Below, piece after piece: positions 34,557-43,280 of a DNA stretch of 64,000 nt; the stretch's first letter is position 1, and each line of letters starts with the position of its first letter. The notes under the pieces are model-generated. The model did not search any database and had not been told where the DNA came from. It saw only the letters and a list, made by a program, of their open reading frames with translations. Source of the DNA: Williamsia muralis (GTDB taxonomy: Bacteria > Actinomycetota > Actinomycetes > Mycobacteriales > Mycobacteriaceae); assembly GCF_002735905.1 (NCBI RefSeq), contig NZ_PEBD01000002.1, positions 1-64,000 of the forward strand, given 5' to 3'. Made by a program: the position numbers and the translations under genes.

Positions 34557-35819
34557 CTAGCTGGTGAAGAAGTCGTTGGAGTGGCGATCAGCGCTCGACT
34601 CTTGAACCCACTCCGCCATCACATCTGCCAGTGCCTCGGCACCACGATGGCAGTCCTCGGCTTCTGCGAATTCGAGCGGCGAGTGCGACACCCCAGTCGG
34701 ATTCCGGACGAAGAGCATCGCGGTGGGTACTCTTGCCGAGAGAATGCCGGCGTCGTGCCCGGCGGCGGTGGGGAGCACCGGAATGTCACCGAGGTGACTG
34801 AGCGCAGTTTGCAGGCGTTGCCGTGTGTCGGCGGGGAATTCGACGATCGGGGTGATGGATTCGGCTTCGACGGCCAGGCCGATGCCGTCAGCGTCGGCGA
34901 ACTCTCGGGCCTCGGCTGAGATCTGCTCGACCATCGCGTTCAACGTCGGCTCGTCGGCGGCACGGGCGTCAAGCCAGGCGAGCACTTCGGACGGGATCGC
35001 GTTGGCGCCGTTGGGCAGTACCCGGACTTTGCCGAATGTCGCGACGGCGTCATGCAGGGTTGCCGCGCTGCGGGCGGTGTGGACCGACGACGCGAACGCG
35101 AGCATCGGATCGCGGCGGTCGACCAATCGGGTGGCGCCGGCATGGTTGGCCTCACCGGTGAAGCTGAACAACCACCGCCCATGCGGCCAGATCGACGACG
35201 CGACAGCGATCGGCTGATCGACCAGGTCGAGACCCCGGCCCTGCTCAACGTGCAGTTCGACGTAGACCCCGACGCGGTCGGTCAGTGTGGGATCGGCGCC
35301 GATGTGCGACGGGTCGCGGCCGGACTTCGTGAGCGCCTCGGCGAGCGTGATCCCGTCGGCATCGCGCAGTCCCCGTGCGCGTTCGGGGGTCAGCGCGCCG
35401 GTGGTCAGCTGCGACCCCACGCACGCCACGCCGAACCGTGCGCCCTCTTCGTCCGAGAATGCCGTGACAGCAATCGGTTTGGTGGGGACGATCCCGCGCT
35501 CCCGCAGGATGTCGATGGCGATGAACGACGACACGACTCCGAGTGGTCCGTCGTACGCGCCGCCGTCGGGCACCGAATCGAGGTGCGACCCGGTGACGAA
35601 GGCGTCGGTTGGATCGCCCTCCCATCCGGCCGGTATCCACCACGCCCAGAGGTTCCCGTTCCGGTCTTCATCAACGGACATGCCGCGGTCGGTGGCGGCG
35701 CCGGTGAACCACTCGCGCAACGTCAAATCGGCGTCGTTCCATGCGAAGCGACGGTAGCCGCCGGTCGTGGCGCGACCGACATCGAGTATTGATGCCCACA
35801 TGGAATCGAACGCGGTCAT
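34557..35819 (-). CDS. N-carbamoyl-L-amino-acid hydrolase / allantoate amidohydrolase (M20 family)
   Basis: 420 aa. Zinc/manganese M20 amidohydrolase releasing CO2 and NH3 from N-carbamoyl amino acids or allantoate. Metal ligands: 'GSHLDSVPDGGAYDGPLG' (His, Asp), 'FSDEEGARF' (Glu-Glu), 'ELHVEQG' (His), and 'AAGHDAG' (His) near the C-terminus. ATG 35819 has AGAAGGA 6 nt upstream; an ATG at 35837 overlaps the regulator stop (ATGA) and is the alternative. With HyuAB it would complete hydantoin breakdown. Confidence 0.85.
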   Translation of the reverse strand: MTAFDSMWASILDVGRATTGGYRRFAWNDADLTLREWFTGAATDRGMSVDEDRNGNLWAWWIPAGWEGDPTDAFVTGSHLDSVPDGGAYDGPLGVVSSFIAIDILRERGIVPTKPIAVTAFSDEEGARFGVACVGSQLTTGALTPERARGLRDADGITLAEALTKSGRDPSHIGADPTLTDRVGVYVELHVEQGRGLDLVDQPIAVASSIWPHGRWLFSFTGEANHAGATRLVDRRDPMLAFASSVHTARSAATLHDAVATFGKVRVLPNGANAIPSEVLAWLDARAADEPTLNAMVEQISAEAREFADADGIGLAVEAESITPIVEFPADTRQRLQTALSHLGDIPVLPTAAGHDAGILSARVPTAMLFVRNPTGVSHSPLEFAEAEDCHRGAEALADVMAEWVQESSADRHSNDFFTS

Positions 35820-35833
35820 GTCAGGTCCTTCTG

Positions 35834-36487
35834 TCATTCTGAGTAGTTGTCGGGATACGCGGTGACGGCGAGGAATCGGATCGGCAGTTGCGTGAGTTCG
35901 GTTGGGCCATGCACACCTTCGCCGTCAAGCAGCAAGGAGTCGCCGGCGTGCAGGGTGTACTCGGAGTTGTCGTGGCCGTACACCATCTCGCCCTCGAGCA
36001 TGTGGAGCAGCTCGGTTCCCGGATGCTGAAAGCGCGGGGCGGATGTCGTCTGCTCGCGCAGCGTCACGACGACAGCTTCGAGCCGCCGATGCTGACCACG
36101 CAACGCTCCGAGCAGCTCGTAGTGATGGCCTGCCCGTGTGCCGCGTCCGACGATCTCGGCTCCGGTTCCGGCCCGGGTGAACACCGACTCGCGTTGGGTC
36201 TTCTCGCCACGGAAGAGCGAGGTGACCGGTACGTCGAGTGCTGCGGCCAGTTTCGACAATGTCGCCAGACTGCAGGAGGTCTGGGCGTTCTCGATCTTCG
36301 ACAGCATCGACTTCGAGATCCCGGTGGCGGCCGCCATCTCGCTGACCGAGAGGCCGGCGCTGGTCCGCAGCCGCCGGGTCTGTGACCCGATCAGCAATTC
36401 GAGCGGAAAGGCGCCGTCGTCGCACACTTCGCGAGGGGTCGTGTCCTCGACAACCCCCGCTGAGAAGGCGGGTTCGGGCAGGGTCAC
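35834..36487 (-). CDS. XRE-cupin regulator, copy 1 (methylamine locus)
   Basis: 217 aa. N-terminal Xre helix-turn-helix ('RRLRTSAGLSVSEMAAATGISKSMLSKIENAQ', about residues 38-69), C-terminal cupin sensor ('RFQHPGTELLHMLEGEMVYGH', 'GDSLLLDGEGVHGP'). GTG 36487 overlaps the mgsC stop (GTGA), so it is co-transcribed. It shares most residues with the regulator at 46917-47579: 'ENAQTSCSL', 'LDVPVTSLFRG', 'HHYELLGALRGQH' and 'FLAVTAYPDN' are identical. The two bracket the methylamine locus. Confidence 0.88.
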   Translation of the reverse strand: MTLPEPAFSAGVVEDTTPREVCDDGAFPLELLIGSQTRRLRTSAGLSVSEMAAATGISKSMLSKIENAQTSCSLATLSKLAAALDVPVTSLFRGEKTQRESVFTRAGTGAEIVGRGTRAGHHYELLGALRGQHRRLEAVVVTLREQTTSAPRFQHPGTELLHMLEGEMVYGHDNSEYTLHAGDSLLLDGEGVHGPTELTQLPIRFLAVTAYPDNYSE

Positions 36488-37803
36488 ATCTTCCCAGGGA
36501 TCCAAGTGGTGCCCGCCAGCGGCACGCGAGCCATCGCCGACGATTCGACTGTCAGTGCCACCAGGTCCTCGGGTTCGAGGTTGCGCAGATGCGACTTGCC
36601 GCAGGCGCGTGCCAGGGTTTGGGCCTCCATGGTCAACACCCCTAGGTAGTTGGCGAGTCGACGTCCGCCCTCGGCGGGATCAAGGTTCTTGGACAGTTCC
36701 GGATCCTGCGTGGTGATCCCGGCAGGATCGCGGCCGGCCTGGAAGTCGTCGTAGAATCCGGCATCGCTACCGAGCTCTTGATACTCCTTCGCATACCGAG
36801 GGTTGTTGTCACCCAACGCAATGAGCGCAGCGGTACCGATCGCGACGGCGTCGGCACCGAGAGCCATGGCCTTGGCGACGTCGGCGCCCGAGCGGATACC
36901 GCCGGACACGATGAGCTGGACCTTCCGGTGCTGACCCATCTCTTGCAGCGCTTGGACTGCCTGTGGAATCGCTGCGAGCGTCGGGATGCCGACGTGCTCG
37001 ATGAACACGTCCTGGGTGGCGGCGGTTCCACCCTGCATGCCGTCGACGACCACGACGTCGGCGCCGGCTTTGACGGCCAGTTTCACGTCGTAGTAGGTGC
37101 GGGTGGCACCGACCTTGACGTAGATGGGCTTTTCCCAGTTGGTGATCTCACGCAGCTCGATGATCTTGATCGCGAGGTCGTCCGGTCCGGTCCAGTCCGG
37201 ATGCCGGCACGCCGATCGTTGGTCGACTCCCATGGGCAGCGTCCGCATTCCGGCGACACGTTCGGTGATCTTCTGTCCCAGGAGCATCCCGCCGCCGCCG
37301 GGCTTGGCGCCCTGGCCGAGCACGATTTCGATCGCGTCGGCCTTGCGCAGGTCGTCGGGGTTCATGCCGTACCGCGACGGAAGGTACTGGTACACCAGGT
37401 TCTTCGACTGACCGCGCTCTTCGGGGGTCATGCCGCCGTCACCCGTGGTGGTCGAGGTGCCCACTTCACTGGCACCGCGGCCCAGGGCCTCCTTGGCTTG
37501 TCCCGACAGTGCACCAAAACTCATGCCTGCGATGGTGATCGGAATGTCCAGGTGCAGCGGGAACTTCGCATTGCGGTCGCCAAGCACCACGTCGGTGTCG
37601 CAGCGTTCGCGGTAACCCTCGAGCGGGTATCGCGACATCGACGCGCCCAGGAACAGCAGGTCGTCGAAGTGGGGGAGTTTGCGTTTCGCTCCCCAGCCGC
37701 GGATATCGTAGATGCCGGTGTCGGCGGCCCGTTGGATTTCGGCGATGACGCCTCTGTCGAAGGTGGCCGATTCACGCAAGGTCGGGTTGTAGGTCATTTG
37801 CAT
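36484..37803 (-). CDS. mgsC: N-methylglutamate synthase subunit C-like, FMN-binding glutamate synthase domain (GlxD/MgsC)
   Basis: 439 aa. The FMN/TIM-barrel domain of glutamate synthase as a separate subunit. 'ITIAGMSFGALSGQAKEALGRGA', 'GQGAKPGGGGMLLGQKIT', 'VVVDGMQGGTAATQDVF' and 'IVSGGIRSGADVAKAMALGADAV' are the FMN and substrate blocks. At the place where GltB has the three cluster cysteines (C-x5-C-x4-C-P-x-G), this protein reads 'AGFYDDFQAGRDPAGITTQ', without Cys. In the NMG pathway it transfers methylamine onto glutamate with MgsA and MgsB. It lies 21 bp after mgsB. Confidence 0.82.
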   Translation of the reverse strand: MQMTYNPTLRESATFDRGVIAEIQRAADTGIYDIRGWGAKRKLPHFDDLLFLGASMSRYPLEGYRERCDTDVVLGDRNAKFPLHLDIPITIAGMSFGALSGQAKEALGRGASEVGTSTTTGDGGMTPEERGQSKNLVYQYLPSRYGMNPDDLRKADAIEIVLGQGAKPGGGGMLLGQKITERVAGMRTLPMGVDQRSACRHPDWTGPDDLAIKIIELREITNWEKPIYVKVGATRTYYDVKLAVKAGADVVVVDGMQGGTAATQDVFIEHVGIPTLAAIPQAVQALQEMGQHRKVQLIVSGGIRSGADVAKAMALGADAVAIGTAALIALGDNNPRYAKEYQELGSDAGFYDDFQAGRDPAGITTQDPELSKNLDPAEGGRRLANYLGVLTMEAQTLARACGKSHLRNLEPEDLVALTVESSAMARVPLAGTTWIPGKM

Positions 37804-37824
37804 CGCTCCTTGTACGCCGGAATG

Positions 37825-38559
37825 TCAGTACGCCGCGGCGTTGTCGACGTGGAAGTTGTAGAGCTGCCGGGCGGAGCCATAGCGGGTGAAGTCGGCGGGA
37901 TCGGCGTCGATGCCCGCGGCGGCGAGCAGGTCACCCAGTTCGGCGAGGTGCTCATCGCGCATCTCTTTCTTGATGCAGTCGGCACCCAGCGAGGCGACCG
38001 TGCCGCGGACGTAGATACGGGCCTCGTACAGCGAATCACCAAGGGCTTCACCGGCGTCGCCGCAGACGACAAGTCGTCCGGCCTGGCCCATGAAGGCGCT
38101 CATGTGGCCGATGTTGCCGCCGATCACGATGTCGGCGCCCTTCATCGAGATCCCGCACCGCGCTGCGGCATTGCCCTCGATGACAAGCAGGCCACCGTGG
38201 GCGGTGGCTCCGGCCGACTGCGAGGCGTCGCCGGTGACCCGTACGATCCCGGACATCATGTTCTCGGCGAGTCCGACACCGGCGTTCCCTTTGATCGTGA
38301 CGGTGGCCTGCTGGTTCATCCCGGCGCAGTAGTAGCCGACGTGTCCTTCGATGGTGACGTCGATGTCCTTGTCGAGTCCACAGGCCAGGGCGTGGGCACC
38401 TTGTGGCGCGGTGATGACCGACTGGTTCGGCGCCTGCAGGGACTGCAGGGTCTCGTTGATTGAACGGACGGTGGTGGACAGCAGATCGAACGTCGTGATC
38501 TCATCGGTGCCGTCCGCTGTGGCGACGGCGTTCGGCGTCTCGGTCACTGACGGTGCCAT
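37825..38559 (-). CDS. mgsB: N-methylglutamate synthase subunit B-like (GXGXG beta-helix domain, GlxC/MgsB)
   Basis: 244 aa. Corresponds to the C-terminal right-handed beta-helix of glutamate synthase. Repeated turns are visible: 'GHVGYYCAGMNQQATVTIKGNAG', 'GGLLVIEGNAAARCGISMKG', 'GRLVVCGDAGEALG'. It is structural, shaping the ammonia or methylamine tunnel in the complex. Its start overlaps the mgsA stop by 16 bp, so equal synthesis of the subunits is likely. Confidence 0.82.
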   Translation of the reverse strand: MAPSVTETPNAVATADGTDEITTFDLLSTTVRSINETLQSLQAPNQSVITAPQGAHALACGLDKDIDVTIEGHVGYYCAGMNQQATVTIKGNAGVGLAENMMSGIVRVTGDASQSAGATAHGGLLVIEGNAAARCGISMKGADIVIGGNIGHMSAFMGQAGRLVVCGDAGEALGDSLYEARIYVRGTVASLGADCIKKEMRDEHLAELGDLLAAAGIDADPADFTRYGSARQLYNFHVDNAAAY

Positions 38560-39443
38560 ACGTACACCTCTTCTGGTTCGGGTTCGAAAATGCGGGCGGT
38601 GTCGACGCCGGGCAGTCCTGCCAGCGCGCGGTATTCAGAGGCCATCGCGACCCAACGGTCGGTTTCTGCGATGACGGCGGGCTTGCATGAGATGGGGTCG
38701 CGGACCACGGCGAACGAGTCCTTGTTCGACACCAGCAGTGTGTAGAAACCGTCGAAGGTCTCGTTGAGCATCAGCAGTGACTTCTCGAGATCGACGCCCT
38801 CGGCGAGTTGCCTGGCGATGAACCGTGCGCCGACCTCGGTGTCGTTCTGACTGTCGAACACCACACCGGTGCGTTCGAGTTCGTGCTTGATGCTCATGTG
38901 GTTGGAGAACGATCCGTTGTGCACCAGGCACTGGTCCGTGCCGACAGAGAAGGGATGCGAACCTTCAGCGGTGACAGCCGATTCGGTCGCCATCCGGGTG
39001 TGGGCGACGCCCTGCCAGCCTGAGGCGTTCGGTAGGCCGAAGCGGTGGGCGAGCTCAGTCGGATTGCCCATTCCCTTGAGGACGGTGACCTCGCTACCGA
39101 AGCCGATGATCCGCGCCGCCGGTGCGACACCGCGCACTGCCGCGACGAGCTCATCGGACGGAACGGCCGCATGCAGCACGGTGGTTGGTTCGAGGTCGAT
39201 GACTGTCGCCTCGACGCCGAGTGCGGTGGTCAGAGCCGACGCCAGTTCGGACGCCGAGAGTGGGTTCTCGAGAAGGGAAACGGTGGCGTGGCCCTCGGGC
39301 GACCACGTCGGGTCACCGTAGATGGACATGCCGGCCGAGTCGGGGCCGCGGTCGCACATCTGGTCGAGCATGCCGGTCAGCAGTGCGCCCAGCTCGGGGT
39401 ACAGAGCCCGGTCACGTAGGTGCAAACCCACGATTCCACACAT
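38544..39443 (-). CDS. mgsA: N-methylglutamate synthase subunit A-like (class II glutamine amidotransferase, GlxB/MgsA)
   Basis: 299 aa. Class II (Ntn) amidotransferase domain: starts 'MCGIVGLHLRD', so Cys2 becomes the N-terminal nucleophile. 'MCDRGPDSAGMSI' and 'FGLPNASGWQGVAHTRMATESAV' contribute the substrate-binding Arg and His, and 'LVHNGSFSNH' the Asn/Gly oxyanion residues. It would release methylamine or ammonia from gamma-glutamylmethylamide or glutamine for MgsC. It lies between gmaS and mgsB on the same strand. Confidence 0.85.
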   Translation of the reverse strand: MCGIVGLHLRDRALYPELGALLTGMLDQMCDRGPDSAGMSIYGDPTWSPEGHATVSLLENPLSASELASALTTALGVEATVIDLEPTTVLHAAVPSDELVAAVRGVAPAARIIGFGSEVTVLKGMGNPTELAHRFGLPNASGWQGVAHTRMATESAVTAEGSHPFSVGTDQCLVHNGSFSNHMSIKHELERTGVVFDSQNDTEVGARFIARQLAEGVDLEKSLLMLNETFDGFYTLLVSNKDSFAVVRDPISCKPAVIAETDRWVAMASEYRALAGLPGVDTARIFEPEPEEVYVWHRQ

Positions 39444-39488
39444 GTGGAACTCCTGTTCTTCGTTGTTGGTGGCAGAAAGTCGTGGTGG

Positions 39489-40913
39489 TCAGAAGGCTGT
39501 GAGATATTCGTCGATCTCCCACGCAGAGACCGTGTTGTGCCAGGCGAAGAACTCTTCACGTTTGCGCTGGGCGAAGTACTCGCTCACGCCCGGACCCGCG
39601 ACATTGAGTGCGGCAGTGAGGACGTCGTCCTTGTCGAGAGCGTCCATCGCGTGCAGCAGAGTCATCGGGAGCATCTCGCTCGGGCTGTCGCCGCTACCGG
39701 GAGCGCCGGGATCGAGATTGCGCTTTACGCCGTCGAGTCCGGCAGCAATGGCGCCGGCTGCGGCCAGGTACGGGTTGGCCGATCCGTCGCCGCCGCGCAG
39801 TTCCACCCGGTTGTGGTCGGGCACGCGCAGGTAGTGGGTGCGGTCGTTGCCGCCGTAGGTGGCGAAGCGCGGCGACCAGGTGGCGCCGCTGCTCGTAGTG
39901 GTGGCGCCGGTTCGCTTGTACGAGTTGACAGTCGGGGCGATCACAGCTTGTAGGGCGCAGGCGTGCTCCAGGATGCCTGCGATGAAACCGTAGGCGATGC
40001 TCGAGAGTCCGAGGCCCTTCTCGTCGGCGGCGTCGGGGAAGACGGCACCGGTCTCGCTCCACAGCGACAGGTGCATGTGCATGCCCGATCCGGTGCGGTC
40101 GGTGAACGGCTTGGGCATGAAAGTTGCCTGCATCCCGCGCCTTTCGGCGATCACCGATAGGAGGTACCGGGCGGTGATCACGCGGTCGGCGGTGACCATG
40201 GCGTCGGCGTAGTCGAAGTTCTGCTCGAACTGACCGTTCGCGTCTTCATGGTCGTTGGCGTAATTGCCCCAGCCCAACGAGTTCATCGCCGTGGAGATCT
40301 CGGTGAGGTGGTCGTACATGCGGGTCACGTCGCGGGCGTCGTAACACGGCTGTCGTTTGGAATCGGCGGGGTCCGCGGTGGTGAGCGCGCCGGACTCGTC
40401 CTTGTTGACCAGGAAGTACTCGATCTCAGCGCCGACGTTGACGCTGAACCCGAGGTCTGCAGCTCGGCGCAGGGTCTCCTTGAGGATGATGCGGGGAGCA
40501 AACGGCCAGGGCTTTCCATCGACGTGCGGATCGCAGTGCACCAGGGCGAGGCCGGGCTGGATGAACGGGATCGGGGTGAACGACGACGCGTCGGGCATGG
40601 CGACCAGGTCGGAGTCCTTGGGTTCCTGGCCCATCATGCCTGCCGCATAGCCGGCGAAACCGACGCCGTCTTCCTCGAGCATGCTGACCGACTGTGCCGG
40701 AACGAGTTTTGCGCATGGCTTGCCCGACATGGTCACGAACAAGGCGAGGATGAATGTGGTTCCGCTGGACCGAACCAGCTCGGTCAGTGTCGGTTCGGCA
40801 CCCACCGGATCTGGGGCGGCTACGGGTGTGGGTGTGAACGCGTCGGCTGTGTCTATGGCCATGGCAGGCTCCTGGTCGGGGGTTTCGGTCGGGGGAAGGG
40901 AGGTGGTGGTCAT
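39489..40913 (-). CDS. gmaS: Type III glutamine synthetase-like ligase (GlnT / gamma-glutamylmethylamide synthetase)
   Basis: 474 aa. ATP-dependent ligation of glutamate to an amine; next to mgsABC the amine is most likely methylamine, giving gamma-glutamylmethylamide. Glutamine-synthetase blocks: 'VGAEIEYFLV' (metal Glu), 'FEQNFDYADAMVTADRVI', 'FMPKPFTDRTGSGMHMHLSL', 'NSYKR', and the glutamate-binding 'RVPDHNRVELRGGDGSANPYLA'. The Tyr adenylylation loop of housekeeping GlnA is not evident. It overlaps the FAD oxidoreductase stop by 4 bp. A role with ethanolamine or another small amine cannot be excluded. Confidence 0.82.
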   Translation of the reverse strand: MTTTSLPPTETPDQEPAMAIDTADAFTPTPVAAPDPVGAEPTLTELVRSSGTTFILALFVTMSGKPCAKLVPAQSVSMLEEDGVGFAGYAAGMMGQEPKDSDLVAMPDASSFTPIPFIQPGLALVHCDPHVDGKPWPFAPRIILKETLRRAADLGFSVNVGAEIEYFLVNKDESGALTTADPADSKRQPCYDARDVTRMYDHLTEISTAMNSLGWGNYANDHEDANGQFEQNFDYADAMVTADRVITARYLLSVIAERRGMQATFMPKPFTDRTGSGMHMHLSLWSETGAVFPDAADEKGLGLSSIAYGFIAGILEHACALQAVIAPTVNSYKRTGATTTSSGATWSPRFATYGGNDRTHYLRVPDHNRVELRGGDGSANPYLAAAGAIAAGLDGVKRNLDPGAPGSGDSPSEMLPMTLLHAMDALDKDDVLTAALNVAGPGVSEYFAQRKREEFFAWHNTVSAWEIDEYLTAF

Positions 40914-42100
40914 CGCATCTCACCGGCGCCCTCGTAGGGGTTCAGGCTCAGCAACAGGTCGTTCTCCTCGAATCGGCTGTACCGGAAGTCGTGTGGATCA
41001 ACGTTCGGCAGCGTCGTCGCCCCGGTGGTGAGAAGGTCGGCGACGAGTTCGCCGACGGCGGGGGAGATCTTGAACCCGTGGCCGGAGAATCCGGTGGCGA
41101 GGAACAGCCCGTCCGCTGGGGAGGGGCCGATGATCGGGTTGTAGTCGGGAGTGACGTCGTAGGCGCCGACGTAGGAGCCCGCTATCCGCGGATCGGGCAT
41201 GTCCGGCAACCGGTTTCCGAGCTTCATGATGTTCTTCTCGATCGCCGAATCGTCCGCGCGGTTCACGTAGTCGTCTGGGTCGATGTACTGCGGTGCCTGG
41301 TGATCGGAGTTCCCGACCAGCAACTCACCGTTGGGTTCACGACAGATGTATTGCAGCGCAGCCAGATCCGACAACACGGGCATCTCGGGAGTCGGCGCCC
41401 CCTGATCGACCAGGACCAGCTGTGCACGCTGGGCTCTGACATCCACCGGAACGCCGACAGTAGCGGTAAGCGCCGGTGTCCACGGCCCGGCAGCAACGAT
41501 GACATGCTCGGCATGAATGTCGTCTCCGCCGGCCAGGGTGACGCCGTAGACGGTCCCGCCGGCATTCTGCAGCAGACCGCTCACCCGGGTCGATTGGCGC
41601 ACCGTCACGCCGAGCCTGCGGCCCGCGGCACCGAACGCCATGCCGGCCATGTAGGCCTCGCCGCGACCACCACGTGGCTCGTAGGCGAACGCCGCGAAGT
41701 CGTCGAGGTGCAGGCCTGGCCAGAGTTCGGCCATGGTGTGGTGGTCGATGAAGTCGACGTCGATACCCAGACTCTGCATCATCGACACATTCGCCTTGAG
41801 GGGCACAGTGTTGTTCTCGCCGACTCCGACCACGTAGCCGCACTGCCGGAACGCCATGTCGTCGTCGAAAAGCTCAGGGGCGCGCTGGAAGACGTCCACG
41901 CTGTACCAGGACATCGCCGCCAACGACGGGGTGCCGTAGTGGCAGCGAACCACCCCACTGGACTTGCCGGTCATCCCCGAGCACAGGGTGTCGCGCTCGA
42001 GGACCAGTACATCGGTTTCCCCGCGATTGGCGAGCGACCATGCGATGGCGAGCCCTTCCAGGCCGCCGCCGACGATCACGTACTTCGCTGTCTCTGTCAC
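40910..42100 (-). CDS. FAD-dependent amine oxidoreductase (sarcosine oxidase beta/MgdC-like)
   Basis: 396 aa from GTG 42100, with GGGAAG upstream. A DAO-fold flavoenzyme: 'YVIVGGGLEGLAIAWSLA' binds FAD, 'GKSSGVVRCHYG' is the loop typical of heterotetrameric sarcosine oxidase beta and related demethylating dehydrogenases, and 'GFSGHGFKISPAVGELVADLL' is the C-terminal FAD block. As first gene of the operon before gmaS-mgsABC it is the best candidate for oxidising N-methylglutamate, or sarcosine, to the amino acid and formaldehyde. The other three subunits of MgdABCD are not in the window. Confidence 0.83.
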   Translation of the reverse strand: MTETAKYVIVGGGLEGLAIAWSLANRGETDVLVLERDTLCSGMTGKSSGVVRCHYGTPSLAAMSWYSVDVFQRAPELFDDDMAFRQCGYVVGVGENNTVPLKANVSMMQSLGIDVDFIDHHTMAELWPGLHLDDFAAFAYEPRGGRGEAYMAGMAFGAAGRRLGVTVRQSTRVSGLLQNAGGTVYGVTLAGGDDIHAEHVIVAAGPWTPALTATVGVPVDVRAQRAQLVLVDQGAPTPEMPVLSDLAALQYICREPNGELLVGNSDHQAPQYIDPDDYVNRADDSAIEKNIMKLGNRLPDMPDPRIAGSYVGAYDVTPDYNPIIGPSPADGLFLATGFSGHGFKISPAVGELVADLLTTGATTLPNVDPHDFRYSRFEENDLLLSLNPYEGAGEMR

Positions 42101-42120
42101 TGTCAGTCTTCCCGCTCAGG

Positions 42121-42159
42121 TGTTTCTTCATGTGATCCGTTGTTGTCTGTTATGAAACA
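42121..42159. promoter_or_regulatory. Inverted repeat in the FAD oxidoreductase / dmm divergent promoter
   Basis: TGTTTC (42121-42126) and GAAACA (42154-42159) are 6-bp inverted arms 27 bp apart. They lie just upstream of the FAD oxidoreductase start, in the 278-bp gap between the two divergent methylamine operons. They are candidate half-sites for one of the XRE-cupin regulators. Confidence 0.35.
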
Positions 42160-42378
42160 CGCCGATTGTGTCAGCGAAGTTTCCGACCAGTGTCCGGCGT
42201 ATCTCGGAATCGAGCCATGCCAACCGAGATCGCAGGGATTCAGGTGATCTACGCTGGGCGTTTGTCGAATTTAACGCGCATGTCATGCGGCTTATAGTTT
42301 CCTGCCACTATATTTAGTTGCACGACTTACTCGCGGCGCTCTGCCGCATCATCTATTCGCCCCCTCAAGGAGAAGCCC

Positions 42379-42762
42379 ATGACCACAACCGACTCCGACA
42401 AGACCGCCGCCTTCCGGGTCACATCAGATTTTTGGGCGACGCTTCCGCAGATGCCGGTCACCGAATACCCCGGCACCGAGGGCTTCATCGATGACGTCTA
42501 TGCGAACCCGGAAGGTTCCGAGATGTCCGCCGGGTACTTCGAACTGCGCCACACGGACGCACCGCTCGACTACTACTACGCCTACGACGAGATGAAGGTG
42601 GTTCTCGAAGGCGTCTTCCATCTCGAGAATCTCGAGACCGGCCAAGTCGAGACCGCCGGACCGAAGGACGCCATCTTCTTCCCGAAAGGTTCGACCATTC
42701 GTTTCACCACCGAGGACCGGGCTCTGGCGTTCTTTGTCGGCCACCGCTCGTTCGCACCGTAA
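42379..42762 (+). CDS. Small cupin protein (EutQ-like), first gene of the dimethylamine operon
   Basis: 127 aa. One cupin barrel: 'AGYFELRHTDAPLDYYYAYDEMKVVLEGVFHLE', then 'GPKDAIFFPKGSTIRFTTEDRAL'. The usual two-His metal motif is not conserved, with Tyr and Glu in those places. Similar cupins occur in amine and ethanolamine utilisation loci. ATG 42379 has AAGGAGA. It is 2 bp before the DmmA gene, so it is part of the operon. It may bind a substrate, metal or reaction product; no known role. Confidence 0.75.
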   Translation: MTTTDSDKTAAFRVTSDFWATLPQMPVTEYPGTEGFIDDVYANPEGSEMSAGYFELRHTDAPLDYYYAYDEMKVVLEGVFHLENLETGQVETAGPKDAIFFPKGSTIRFTTEDRALAFFVGHRSFAP

Positions 42763-42764
42763 TC

Positions 42765-43280
42765 ATGGCGGTCTCGATGGCCACCACCACCGTCCCCCGG
42801 TGGAAGGCCACCTCATTCACCGACGTCGCGCTCGATGAGGCGGCGTCACACCACCTTGTTGTGACCACGGACGAGGAGGCTGCCGAACATGTCGGTGACC
42901 CCGCAGGCGTAACGGTGGTCCGCCTTGCCGGTCCGGAGGACGAGGCACTAGCCGTTGCACTTCGGCCGGCGCGGGTGGGTTGGCGTTTTGTGGTCGTCGG
43001 GCGAGGGGCGGCGCCGGTGCGGGTTCGGGCGGCCATCATCGCGGCAGGTGCCGTTGACGCAGAAGTGACTGTTGTCGACCTCGGCGGCGGGGACGGATTC
43101 TCGCCCGGGGAGCGCGATGTCTACTGCGCGCATTGTCATTCCATCACCACCACCTTCGCCGGAATCGACGAGTCGCTTATCTGTTCCGGGTGCGGGTCTC
43201 CTTTGGTGGTCTATTACCACTTTTCGCGACGGCACCACGCCTACTTGGGATTTCACCCAGACGCGGAGGAACTACCATGA
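42765..43280 (+). CDS. dmmA: Dimethylamine monooxygenase subunit DmmA-like
   Basis: 171 aa. N-terminal Rossmann-like half ('GWRFVVVGRGAAPVRVRAAIIAAGA') and a C-terminal zinc/iron ribbon with C121-x2-C124 and C140-x2-C143. It ends with 'VYYHFSRRHHAYLGF', the signature of the DmmA family, which acts with a reductase and a DUF3445 heme protein in oxidative N-demethylation of dimethylamine to methylamine and formaldehyde. The stop overlaps the reductase ATG (ATGA, 43277-43280). Confidence 0.78.
   Translation: MAVSMATTTVPRWKATSFTDVALDEAASHHLVVTTDEEAAEHVGDPAGVTVVRLAGPEDEALAVALRPARVGWRFVVVGRGAAPVRVRAAIIAAGAVDAEVTVVDLGGGDGFSPGERDVYCAHCHSITTTFAGIDESLICSGCGSPLVVYYHFSRRHHAYLGFHPDAEELP

Noticed and set aside
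36778-38463. 561-codon plus-strand open frame opposite mgsC and mgsB
   Set aside because: It mirrors two real genes in the antisense frame; its Val/Asp/Gly/His-rich translation is the usual shadow of high-GC coding DNA.
40991-42247. 418-codon plus-strand open frame opposite the FAD oxidoreductase
   Set aside because: Same reason: antisense shadow of a clear flavoprotein with full motifs.
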